A stretch of 19,835 bases of DNA from an uncultured Devosia sp. (GTDB lineage Bacteria; Pseudomonadota; Alphaproteobacteria; Rhizobiales; Devosiaceae). The stretch is taken from assembly GCA_946480655.1 (NCBI GenBank), contig CAMLKN010000010.1, forward strand, positions 1 to 19,835, in the 5' to 3' direction. The first letter of the stretch is position 1; each line of letters begins with the position of its first letter. The translations under genes were made by a program, and so were the position numbers. This document shows, piece after piece, positions 13,311-19,835 of this stretch. Under the pieces are notes generated by a model. It made no database searches, was not told where the DNA came from, and saw nothing but the letters and a program-made list of their open reading frames with translations.

Positions 13311-14852
13311 ATGGTCGAAGCACAGGCAAAGAGTGCGCAGCCGATTCTGTCGGCCAATCGCATCTCCAAGTCCTTCGGCGAGATTCCGGTGCTGTTCAGC
13401 ATCGACTATGATGTTGCCCCCGGTGAGGTTCACGCCATCATCGGCGAGAATGGCGCGGGCAAGTCGACCCTCATCAAGATCCTTTCCGGCATCGAGCAGC
13501 CGACATCCGGCTCCATCACCTTCGATGGTCAGACGGTGGTCCTGCCGCCCGACGGCAAGGCCGAGGCCATGGGCATCGTGCTCATCCACCAGGAGTTGAA
13601 CCTGGCCGAGCACCTGACGGTGGCAGATTCCATTTTCCTCGGGCGCGAACTCAAGCGCGGCCCGTTCCTCGACGTGGGCGAGATGCGTCGCCGCGCCGCC
13701 GCCATCATGGAAACGCTGCATGTGCATGTCGATCCGGATGCGCGCATTTCGAGCCTGTCCGTTGCCGACAAGCAGATGGTGGAGATCGCCAAGGCGATCA
13801 GCCGCGATGCGCGCGTGCTGATCATGGACGAGCCGACGGCCGTGCTGTCGGTGGGCGAGACGCAGACGCTGTTCGAGCAGATCCGGCGCCTCACGGCGCG
13901 CGGCGTGGCCGTGGTTTTCATTTCGCACAAGCTCGACGAGATCATGGAACTGGCCGACCGCGTCACCGTGCTGCGCGACGGGCAACTGATCGCGACGGTA
14001 GGCACCGAGGCCCTGACGCCCGACTCCATCGCGCAGATGATGGTGGGGCGCGAACTCTCCAACCTCTACCCGCCCAAGCACGAGCCGGATGTCGACGCGC
14101 CGGTCGTGCTGAGCGTGCGCAATCTCGAGACCAAGTCGGTTTCCGGTATTTCTTTCGACCTGCGCCGGGGCGAAATCCTGGGCTTTGCCGGGTTGATCGG
14201 CTCGGGCCGAACCGCGGTTGCCGAGGCCATCGTGGGCCTGACTCACAAGACCGGCGGCGAGGTGTCGCTCAATGGGCAGGTGGTGAACTTTGCCCGCGTG
14301 GCCCAGTCGGTGCATGCCGGTGTCGCCTATATGACCAAGGATCGCAAGGGCAAGGGCCTGCTGCTCAATATGGGGCTGCGGCCAAACCTGACCCTGCTGA
14401 CACTGGAAAGGCACATGCGCGCGGGCTTCCTCGATACGGGCAGCGAAGAGCGGGCTTTGGAGCGCGCCGTCCGCCGCTTCGACATCAGGGCGCGCGATGC
14501 ATCGGTGGCGGTCGGCCGCCTGTCGGGCGGCAACCAGCAGAAGCTGATGCTGGGCAAGACCATGGAAAGCGAGCCCGACATCATCATCATGGATGAGCCG
14601 ACGCGCGGCATCGATGTGGGTACCAAACAGCAGATCTACCACATCATCGCGGCGCTGGCCGCCGAGGGGAAGGCGGTGATCGTCATCTCATCGGAACTGC
14701 AGGAAGTGATCGGGCTCAGTCACCGGGTGTTGGTGATGCGCTCGGGGCGCCTCGCCGGCGTGCTCGAAGGCGCCGAAATCACCGAAGAAGAAATCATGCG
14801 GTACGCCGCGGGCATCAAGCAGAGTGGACATGATGAGCGTATCAGCGCCTGA
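13311..14852 (+). CDS. CUT2 sugar ABC transporter ATP-binding protein (RbsA type, two ATPase domains)
   Basis: 513 residues from the ATG at 13311, with AGGGGAGGGG 7 bases upstream; the longer frame from 13236 would start inside the operators. Domain 1 has Walker A GENGAGKST (45-53), LIHQELNL, a degenerate signature LSVADKQMVEIAKAI and Walker B VLIMDEPTA. Domain 2 has the usual degenerate P-loop GLIGSGRT, YMTKDRKGKGLLL, signature LSGGNQQKLMLGKTM and Walker B IIIMDEPTRGIDVG. Two fused ATPase domains with an inactive-looking second P-loop are characteristic of the ribose/xylose/galactose (CUT2) importers. It is the first gene of a three-gene operon, overlapping the permease gene by about 23 bp. 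The substrate is not inferable from the ATPase. Confidence 0.94.
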   Translation: MVEAQAKSAQPILSANRISKSFGEIPVLFSIDYDVAPGEVHAIIGENGAGKSTLIKILSGIEQPTSGSITFDGQTVVLPPDGKAEAMGIVLIHQELNLAEHLTVADSIFLGRELKRGPFLDVGEMRRRAAAIMETLHVHVDPDARISSLSVADKQMVEIAKAISRDARVLIMDEPTAVLSVGETQTLFEQIRRLTARGVAVVFISHKLDEIMELADRVTVLRDGQLIATVGTEALTPDSIAQMMVGRELSNLYPPKHEPDVDAPVVLSVRNLETKSVSGISFDLRRGEILGFAGLIGSGRTAVAEAIVGLTHKTGGEVSLNGQVVNFARVAQSVHAGVAYMTKDRKGKGLLLNMGLRPNLTLLTLERHMRAGFLDTGSEERALERAVRRFDIRARDASVAVGRLSGGNQQKLMLGKTMESEPDIIIMDEPTRGIDVGTKQQIYHIIAALAAEGKAVIVISSELQEVIGLSHRVLVMRSGRLAGVLEGAEITEEEIMRYAAGIKQSGHDERISA

Positions 14853-15837
14853 TATTGCGACCAAGGCCAAGACCGGCCTCAAGCTGGATCTCAAGACCGT
14901 GGGGCCACTGGTGGCGCTGGCCCTGCTGGTGCTGCTGGGCATCACGCTCAACGAGAATTTCCTCTCCTACAACAACCTCACCAATGTGCTGGCGCGGTCG
15001 AGCTTCATCGGCATCATCGCCATCGGCGCGACCTTCGTGATCACCTCGGGCGGGCTCGATCTTTCGGTCGGCTCCATGGCGGCGGTGATCGCCGGGGTCA
15101 TGATCATGGTGATGAACTGGCTGATCCCCACATTCGGTATCGGCTGGGGCGTCATTCTTGCCGGCATGGCGGCAGGCATCCTGCTCGGCGGGGTGGCGGG
15201 CGTGGGCAATGGGCTTATGATCACGCGCGGCCGGATCGAAGCCTTCATCGTGACGCTGGGCACGATGGGCATTTTCCGCTCGCTGGTGACTTTCCTTGCC
15301 GATGGCGGGACGCTGTCGCTCAATTTCCAGGTCGCGGACGTCTATCGCCCGGTCTATTACGACGGCCTTCTGGGCATACCCTATCCGATCCTGGTCTTCG
15401 CGCTGGTAGCCATTGGCGGCGAAATCGTCATGCGCCGCACGGCCTTCGGCCGGTATTGCGCGGCGATTGGCTCGAATGAACAGGTGGCGCGCTATTCCTC
15501 GATCAACGTCGATAACGTCCGGCTGATCACGTACATCCTGCAGGGGTTCCTGGTGGCCGTCGCCGTGCTGCTCTACGTGCCGCGCCTGGGTTCCGCATCA
15601 AGCACGACGGGCGTGCTGTGGGAGCTGGAGGCGATCGCGGCGGTGATCATCGGCGGCACCACGCTCAAGGGTGGCTATGGCCGGGTATGGGGCACGGTGG
15701 TGGGCGTGATCATCCTTGGCCTGATCGGAAATATCCTTAATCTCCAGAGCTTTATCAGCCCCTATCTCAACGGCGCATTCCAGGGCGTGATCATCATCCT
15801 GGCCGTGCTGCTGCAGCGCCCGAGGCGCGCCAGCTAG
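14830..15837 (+). CDS. CUT2 sugar ABC transporter permease (RbsC type)
   Basis: 335 residues from the ATG at 14830; a second ATG directly follows and a GTG lies at 14824, so the start is uncertain by a few codons. About eight to ten membrane helices are visible, beginning with VGPLVALALLVLLGITLNENF. Family signatures are ATFVITSGGLDLSVGSMAA, RGRIEAFIVTLGTMGIFRSL, AIGSNEQVARYSSINVD and WELEAIAAVIIGGTTLKGGY, all matching RbsC-like permeases. The reading frame overlaps the end of the ATPase gene, implying translational coupling. It forms the membrane channel of the sugar importer. The 75-bp gap to the binding-protein gene holds a small GC hairpin (15837-15850) and a GCCC/GGGC hairpin (15881-15894). 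Confidence 0.94.
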   Translation: MMSVSAPDIATKAKTGLKLDLKTVGPLVALALLVLLGITLNENFLSYNNLTNVLARSSFIGIIAIGATFVITSGGLDLSVGSMAAVIAGVMIMVMNWLIPTFGIGWGVILAGMAAGILLGGVAGVGNGLMITRGRIEAFIVTLGTMGIFRSLVTFLADGGTLSLNFQVADVYRPVYYDGLLGIPYPILVFALVAIGGEIVMRRTAFGRYCAAIGSNEQVARYSSINVDNVRLITYILQGFLVAVAVLLYVPRLGSASSTTGVLWELEAIAAVIIGGTTLKGGYGRVWGTVVGVIILGLIGNILNLQSFISPYLNGAFQGVIIILAVLLQRPRRAS

Positions 15838-15912
15838 GCCCGGACGGGCCAGGACCTGCGAGATGAACGAGTTTTACATCGCCCGCAAAAGGGCATTTTG
15901 GGAGGACTGCAA

Positions 15913-16866
15913 ATGAAACTGGCAAAAACCCTGCTGGCATCGGCGGTGATCGCCACCGGCCTGGGCGGCGTCGCCCTGGCGCAGGATGACACCATCACCA
16001 TCGGCGTCTCGGTTCCGGCCGCCGACCACGGCTGGACCGGCGGCGTCAACTACTTCGCCCAGCAGGCCATCGAGCGCCTGAGCGCCACCTATCCGAACGT
16101 GGAATATGTGTTCGCCTCGGCCCCGGATGCGCCCAAGCAGATCGCCGACATCGAGGACATGGTCTCCACCCGCGGCATCGACGCCCTGGTGATCCTGCCC
16201 GGCGATCCGGACGCCATGACCTCGGCCATCAAGCAGGTCAAGGACGCGGGCAAGTTCGTGACCGTGGTCGACCGCCAGCTCTCCATCGACGGCGTGGAAA
16301 ACCTCTACGTGGCCGGTGACAATCCGGGCCTCGGCGCCAATTCGGCCGAGTACTTCAAGCAGGCCATGCCCGACGGCGGCAATATCGTGATCCTGCGCGG
16401 CCTGCCCATCCCGATCGACCAGCAGCGTTTCGACGCCTTCATGGCCGGCATCGAGGGCAGCAACATCACCGTGCTCGATGACGAATTCGCCAACTGGAAC
16501 CGCGACGACGGCTTCAAGGTGATGCAGGACTTCCTGACCCGCTTCCCCGACATCAAGGGCGTGTGGGCGCAGGATGACGACATCGCCCTGGGCGCCATCG
16601 AGGCCATCAAGCAGGCCGGCCGCGAAGACGAGCTGTTCATTGTCGGCGGCGCGGGCATGCAGCAGATCCTGCAGCGCGTGCAGGCCGGCGACAAGCTCGT
16701 CCCGATCGATGTCAGCTACAGCCCGGCCATGATCGCCACGGCCATCGAGCTGACCACCTCGCACTTTACTGGCGGCATCCAGGTGGCGGGTCGTTACATC
16801 CTCGACTCGACCGTCATTACGGCCGACAATGTCGAGGAATTCCTCGATCCATCCAGCCCGTTCTGA
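15913..16866 (+). CDS. CUT2 sugar ABC transporter substrate-binding protein (Peripla_BP_4)
   Basis: 317 residues from the ATG at 15913, with GGAGGA 6 bases upstream. The signal peptide is MKLAKTLLASAVIATGLGG then VALA, with cleavage before QDD near residue 23. The mature protein is a type I periplasmic binding protein: TITIGVSVPAADHGWTGG, KQIADIEDMVSTRGIDALVI, KFVTVVDRQL, NIVILRGLPIPIDQQRFDAF, DIKGVWAQDDDIALGAIEAI and VPIDVSYSPAMIATAIEL. This matches RbsB-like proteins that bind pentoses, hexoses or polyols. The tryptophan in HGWTGG and the Asp/Arg residues in VVDRQ and WAQDDD are at usual sugar-contact positions. It is the last gene of the operon and is followed by a strong terminator. The sugar remains unknown. 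Confidence 0.94.
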   Translation: MKLAKTLLASAVIATGLGGVALAQDDTITIGVSVPAADHGWTGGVNYFAQQAIERLSATYPNVEYVFASAPDAPKQIADIEDMVSTRGIDALVILPGDPDAMTSAIKQVKDAGKFVTVVDRQLSIDGVENLYVAGDNPGLGANSAEYFKQAMPDGGNIVILRGLPIPIDQQRFDAFMAGIEGSNITVLDDEFANWNRDDGFKVMQDFLTRFPDIKGVWAQDDDIALGAIEAIKQAGREDELFIVGGAGMQQILQRVQAGDKLVPIDVSYSPAMIATAIELTTSHFTGGIQVAGRYILDSTVITADNVEEFLDPSSPF

Positions 16867-16883
16867 CGTCGGCTCGCGCGCAG

Positions 16884-16909
16884 GCAGATCGCGCCGGTAC
16901 GCGATCTGC
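16884..16909 (+). other. Perfect stem-loop downstream of the sugar-binding protein gene
   Basis: GCAGATCGCG (16884-16893) and CGCGATCTGC (16900-16909) pair perfectly with a 6-base loop. No T-run follows. It precedes the true terminator by about 20 bp and may protect the 3' end of the abundant binding-protein message. Confidence 0.6.
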
Positions 16910-16930
16910 GGCTGATCCGATGAGGGAAAG

Positions 16931-16962
16931 AGGGGCGTCCGGCATAGCCGGGCGCCCCTTTT
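16931..16962 (+). terminator. Rho-independent terminator of the sugar transporter operon
   Basis: AGGGGCG-T-CCGGC (16931-16943) pairs with GCCGG-G-CGCCCCT (16947-16959) around a 3-base loop, giving a 13-bp stem with one G-T pair, followed by TTT and CC. This is the strongest terminator in the window. Confidence 0.85.
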
Positions 16963-16990
16963 CCATTGAAATTGAAGGCTTTGGGCCGTC

Positions 16991-17195
16991 GTCAGGCTGA
17001 CACGGGAATCCACGTATCTGTCCGCCGAGTTCCGGGCGGAGCCCGCCTTCCTTGGCTTCGCGGGGGCTCACCAGATTTTTGGGCGCAATGTGGGAACGTC
17101 AGTGTCCCTGACGCATTATTGAGATCGAGCTCCCGGCGGCGCCCGCCTAGTCTTTGGTGCCGCTGGAGCTCACCAGATATTTGCGCGGAAGTGCA
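16991..17195. repeat. Diverged tandem pair of extragenic repeat units (about 100 bp each)
   Basis: Unit 1 (from about 16991) and unit 2 (from about 17099) share an ordered set of blocks: GTCAG start, GAG(T/C)TCC(G/C)GGCGG, GCCCGCCT, CTTGG or TTTGG, and GCTCACCAGAT followed by TTTTG or ATTTG. The blocks keep the same order with small gaps. No convincing gene lies in 16867-17346; this pair plus the terminator and the next repeat fill it. The short open frames across it only translate these repeats. Confidence 0.6.
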
Positions 17196-17216
17196 CGACC
17201 AGCCAAAGCCTCCGCG

Positions 17217-17296
17217 CTGCCCTCGGGCCTGACCCGAGGGCCAGCCGCGATTTTCGCTGGCGTGGCGAGTGGTCCTGGGGTCGAGCCCGAGGACGG
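17217..17296. repeat. CCTCGGG-type two-hairpin extragenic element, copy 3
   Basis: Hairpin 1 is CCCTCGGG (17220-17227), loop CCTGA, CCCGAGGG (17233-17240). Hairpin 2 is GTCCTGGGG (17272-17280), loop TCGAG, CCCGAGGAC (17286-17294), with one mismatch. The layout equals the copies at 3705 and 11893. It lies about 50 bp downstream of the copZ stop codon, at the end of the copper operon. Confidence 0.85.
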
Positions 17297-17346
17297 TCCT
17301 GTTTGCGTGGCAAAGCTGCGTCCAAAGGGGCTCCGCTTCGGCGCGT

Positions 17347-17547
17347 CTATGCCGCTTCCGGCGTGTATCCCGCCTCGCGGATGGCGTCTTCGCCCTTGGC
17401 GCGGTCGCCGGTAAAGCTGACCTTCTTGGTGTTGAGGTCGATCTGCACCTCGGTCCCCGGAATAGCCTCTTCGAGGGCGCCGCGGACGGTGCCCACGCAA
17501 TGCCCGCAGGTCATGTCGTTGACGATGAGGGTCGTCTTTTCAGTCAT
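17347..17547 (-). CDS. copZ: Copper chaperone CopZ-like heavy-metal-associated (HMA) protein
   Basis: 66 residues, a single ferredoxin-like HMA domain. The Cu(I) site is MTCGHC (C14 and C17). The N-terminal strand TTLIVNDM precedes it, and VQIDLNTKKVSF plus AIREAGYTPEAA complete the fold and match the usual chaperone length. It begins one base after the cueR stop codon, so it is co-transcribed as the last gene of copA-cueR-copZ. It would carry cytosolic Cu(I) and hand it to CopA. The family also binds mercury or zinc in other contexts, but the CopA and CueR neighbours point to copper. Confidence 0.92.
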   Translation of the reverse strand: MTEKTTLIVNDMTCGHCVGTVRGALEEAIPGTEVQIDLNTKKVSFTGDRAKGEDAIREAGYTPEAA

Positions 17548-17548
17548 T

Positions 17549-17965
17549 TCAGTGTCCTTTGGTCTTCGGGCTGGCGGTCTCGCCAGCGAGGTCGTCTAGA
17601 ATAGGGCAGTCGGGGCGGTGGTCGCCGGCGCAGCAATGGACGAGGTGCTTGAGGGTTTTGACCATGCCCTGCAGCTCGGCGATCTTGGTTTCGAGGGCGG
17701 CGATATGGCCGCTGGCAATGTCCTTGACCTCTGCGCTGGCGCGGGTGCGATCCTGCCAGAGGCCGAGCAGGGCGGACGTCTCCTCGACCGAGAAGCCGAG
17801 AGTGCGGGCCCGCTTGATGAAGCGGAGGACATGCACCTCATCGGGACCATAGACGCGATAGTTGCTGTCGGTCCGCAGAGGCGGGTTGATGAGGCCGATC
17901 TGCTCGTAATAACGGATCATCTTGGCCGAGACGCCGGACGTGCGGGAGGCCTGTCCGATATTCAT
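17549..17965 (-). CDS. cueR: MerR-family copper-responsive regulator CueR
   Basis: 138 residues. The MerR winged helix (1-70) reads [20 protein letters not shown], then EQIGLI and [17 protein letters not shown] dimerisation helix follows (about 80-110). The metal loop [13 protein letters not shown] puts cysteines at 112 and 120 and a serine at 77, the positions that make CueR selective for monovalent Cu(I), Ag(I) and Au(I). The start codon overlaps the copA stop (ATGA), so it is translated with copA. It should activate a promoter upstream of copA, which lies right of the window. The DUF305 gene promoter is a possible second target. Confidence 0.94.
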   Translation of the reverse strand: MNIGQASRTSGVSAKMIRYYEQIGLINPPLRTDSNYRVYGPDEVHVLRFIKRARTLGFSVEETSALLGLWQDRTRASAEVKDIASGHIAALETKIAELQGMVKTLKHLVHCCAGDHRPDCPILDDLAGETASPKTKGH

Positions 17966-19835
17966 GCACTTTCTCCCTTTATGGCGCGCAGGCGCTGGGC
18001 ATTGGTCACCACGAAGATCGAGCTCATGGCCATGGCGCCGGCCCCGATCATGGGCGAGAGCAGGATGCCGAAGGCGGGGTAGAGTACGCCCATGGCAACG
18101 GGAATGAGCAGGGCATTGTAGCCGAAGGCCCAGAACAGGTTTTCCCAGATGTTGCGAATGGTAGCGCGGCTGACGGTCAAGGCGTTGAGGACGCCCCGAA
18201 GGTCGCCACCGAGCAGCACGACATCGGCGCTTTCGATGGCTGCGTCGGTCCCTGAACCAACGGCAATGCCGATATCGGCCTCGGCCAGCGCAGGGGCGTC
18301 GTTGATGCCGTCGCCGACATAGGCAACGGTGCCGTGAAGGGTGCGCAGACCCTTGAGCGTTTCCACCTTGTCGGCCGGCAGCACTTCGGCGCGGACCTCG
18401 TCGATGCCGAGCTGGGCGGCAATGGCCTTCGCGGTGCGTTCATTGTCGCCCGAGATCATCGCCGTCTTGAGGCCCCTGGCGTGCAGCGCGTCGATGACGG
18501 CCTTGCTGGTGGGTTTGATCGTGTCGGCGACGACGATGGCAGCGGCGAGCTTGTCGTCGACGGCGGCAAAGACCGGGGTCTTGCCCTCGGCGGCGAGACG
18601 GTCGATGGCTTCGGAAAAGTCGGCGAAATCGAGATGGCTCATGTGGCGTTGCGAGCCGACGGCCACGAGGCGTCCGTCGACGCGAGCGGTGACGCCCGTG
18701 CCGGGATTGGACGAGAATTCGGTTACGGTGCCCAGCGGCAAACCGGCCTTTTCGGCAGCGGCGACAATGGCCAGGGCGATGGGATGCTCGGAGCGGTTCT
18801 CGACGGCCGCGACCAGCGCCAAGACCTCGTCATGTTCGAAATCGTCATCGAGGATGAGGTCGGTAAGAGCTGGCTTGCCGGCAGTCAGGGTGCCGGTCTT
18901 GTCGAAGGCGACGATGCCGGCCTGCTGCAATTGCTGCAGGGCTTCGCCCTTGCGGAAGAGCACCCCGAGCTGGGCGGCACGGCCGGTGCCGACCATGATG
19001 GACATGGGGGTGGCCAGACCCATGGCACACGGACAGGCAATGATCAGCACGGCGACAGCATTGACCAGCGCATAGGTCAGCGACGGCTCTGGCCCCCAGA
19101 CGAACCAGGCAATGGCCGTCAGGATGGCGAGGCCGATGACCACGGGCACGAAGACGGCGGTGATACGGTCGACCACGGCCTGGATGGGCAGCTTGCCGGC
19201 CTGTGCATCTTCGACCATGCGGATGATATGGGCCAGCATCGTATCGGCGCCGACCTTGGTGGCACGGAAACTGAAACTGCCCGATGTGTTGAGCGTGCCA
19301 CCGATCACGGAGGCGCCGACGCCCTTCGATACGGGCAGGGGCTCACCCGAGATCATGGATTCGTCAACATAGCTTTGGCCCTCGACGATCTCGCCATCGA
19401 CGGCGACCTTCTCGCCGGGGCGCGCCAGGACGATGTCACCCACGCGGACCTCTTCGACCGGAATTTCAACGGTCGCGCCGTGGCGCTCTACCCTGGCGGT
19501 TTTCGCCTGTTGCTGAACGAGGCGGCTGATCGCCTCGCCGGTGCGGCCCTTGGCGATGGCCTCGAGCCAGCGACCCACCAGAATTAGCGTGACGATGACC
19601 GCAGCAGCCTCGAAGTAGACGTAGCGGGTTTCAGCCGGCACCAGCTGGGGCGCGAAGGTAACCACGGTCGAATAGAGCCAGGCGGCTCCGGAGCCGAGAG
19701 CGACCAGTGAATTCATCTCCGGCGCACCGAGGAAGAGGGCCGGGAAGCCAATTTTGAAGAACCTGAGGCCGGGCACGAAAAGGACGAAGGTGGCGAGCAC
19801 AAAATAGGTCACCCACAGCACGTCCATGCCCACAG
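17962..19835 (-). CDS. copA: Copper-exporting P1B-type ATPase CopA, 5' partial
   Basis: The frame stays open to the window end, so the N-terminus (usually one or two HMA domains and the first membrane helices) is missing; about 624 residues are seen. Visible parts in order: membrane segments, the actuator domain with SGEPLPVSK, the metal-binding CPC in [13 protein letters not shown], the phosphorylation site FDKTGTL, the SEHP nucleotide-domain motif ([11 protein letters not shown]), the hinge [18 protein letters not shown], and the last helices with [11 protein letters not shown] and [15 protein letters not shown], the YN in the seventh helix and the MxxSS in the eighth fit the Cu(I) subgroup P1B-1. 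It pumps Cu(I) out of the cytoplasm. It leads the copA-cueR-copZ operon. Confidence 0.95.
   Translation of the reverse strand, partial: VGMDVLWVTYFVLATFVLFVPGLRFFKIGFPALFLGAPEMNSLVALGSGAAWLYSTVVTFAPQLVPAETRYVYFEAAAVIVTLILVGRWLEAIAKGRTGEAISRLVQQQAKTARVERHGATVEIPVEEVRVGDIVLARPGEKVAVDGEIVEGQSYVDESMISGEPLPVSKGVGASVIGGTLNTSGSFSFRATKVGADTMLAHIIRMVEDAQAGKLPIQAVVDRITAVFVPVVIGLAILTAIAWFVWGPEPSLTYALVNAVAVLIIACPCAMGLATPMSIMVGTGRAAQLGVLFRKGEALQQLQQAGIVAFDKTGTLTAGKPALTDLILDDDFEHDEVLALVAAVENRSEHPIALAIVAAAEKAGLPLGTVTEFSSNPGTGVTARVDGRLVAVGSQRHMSHLDFADFSEAIDRLAAEGKTPVFAAVDDKLAAAIVVADTIKPTSKAVIDALHARGLKTAMISGDNERTAKAIAAQLGIDEVRAEVLPADKVETLKGLRTLHGTVAYVGDGINDAPALAEADIGIAVGSGTDAAIESADVVLLGGDLRGVLNALTVSRATIRNIWENLFWAFGYNALLIPVAMGVLYPAFGILLSPMIGAGAMAMSSIFVVTNAQRLRAIKGESA

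Noticed and set aside
16966..17232. Short open frames in the gap before the copper operon
   Set aside because: They translate the tandem repeat units, lack ribosome binding sites, and resemble no protein.
18334..19587. 417-aa open frame antisense to copA
   Set aside because: Opposite strand carries all P-type ATPase motifs; the antisense translation is Asp/Gly/His-rich with no domain.

Overview
The window looks like a GC-rich alphaproteobacterial chromosome, most likely Hyphomicrobiales (Devosia-like). This is inferred from base composition, the gene families, and short GC-rich palindromic repeats between genes. No tRNA, rRNA, CRISPR array, transposase or phage gene was seen. Coding density is normal; the only gene-free stretch over 300 bp is 16867-17346, which holds a terminator and repeats.

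Layout. 1-1365: the 3' end of putA (P5C dehydrogenase half). 1440-5798, minus strand: a peptide/nickel-type ABC transporter (two permeases, two ATPases) followed by a small GAF-domain gene. 5932-9386, plus strand and divergent: an XRE-cupin regulator, the periplasmic binding protein and an M24 Xaa-Pro-type peptidase. A strong sigma70-like promoter and a dyad lie in the divergent gap. 9509-10359: an ArsR-family repressor with an SRPBCC/AHSA1 protein behind an AT-rich operator. 10430-11350, minus: a HtrL/WlaTC-family protein. 11518-11868: a secreted DUF305 protein. 12078-16866: a LacI regulator divergent from a CUT2 (ribose-type) sugar ABC transporter with two tandem operators. 17347-19835, minus: a copper module, copA (cut by the window end), cueR and copZ.

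How the parts may work together (inference). The transporter, XRE-cupin regulator and peptidase look like one regulon for importing and cleaving short peptides. PutA nearby would oxidise proline released by an Xaa-Pro peptidase. The LacI-CUT2 set is a self-contained inducible sugar importer with no catabolic enzymes in view. CopA-CueR-CopZ exports and buffers Cu(I), and the DUF305 protein 5.5 kb away may be a periplasmic copper partner.

Three families of extragenic repeats sit between the genes: a two-hairpin CCTCGGG-type element (three copies), a CCTCCCC-type hairpin element (three copies around the GAF gene), and a diverged tandem pair of about 100 bp. I see no clearly novel multi-gene system. 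The most interesting items are the GAF protein attached to the peptide transporter, the tandem LacI operators, the ArsR operator and the repeat families.
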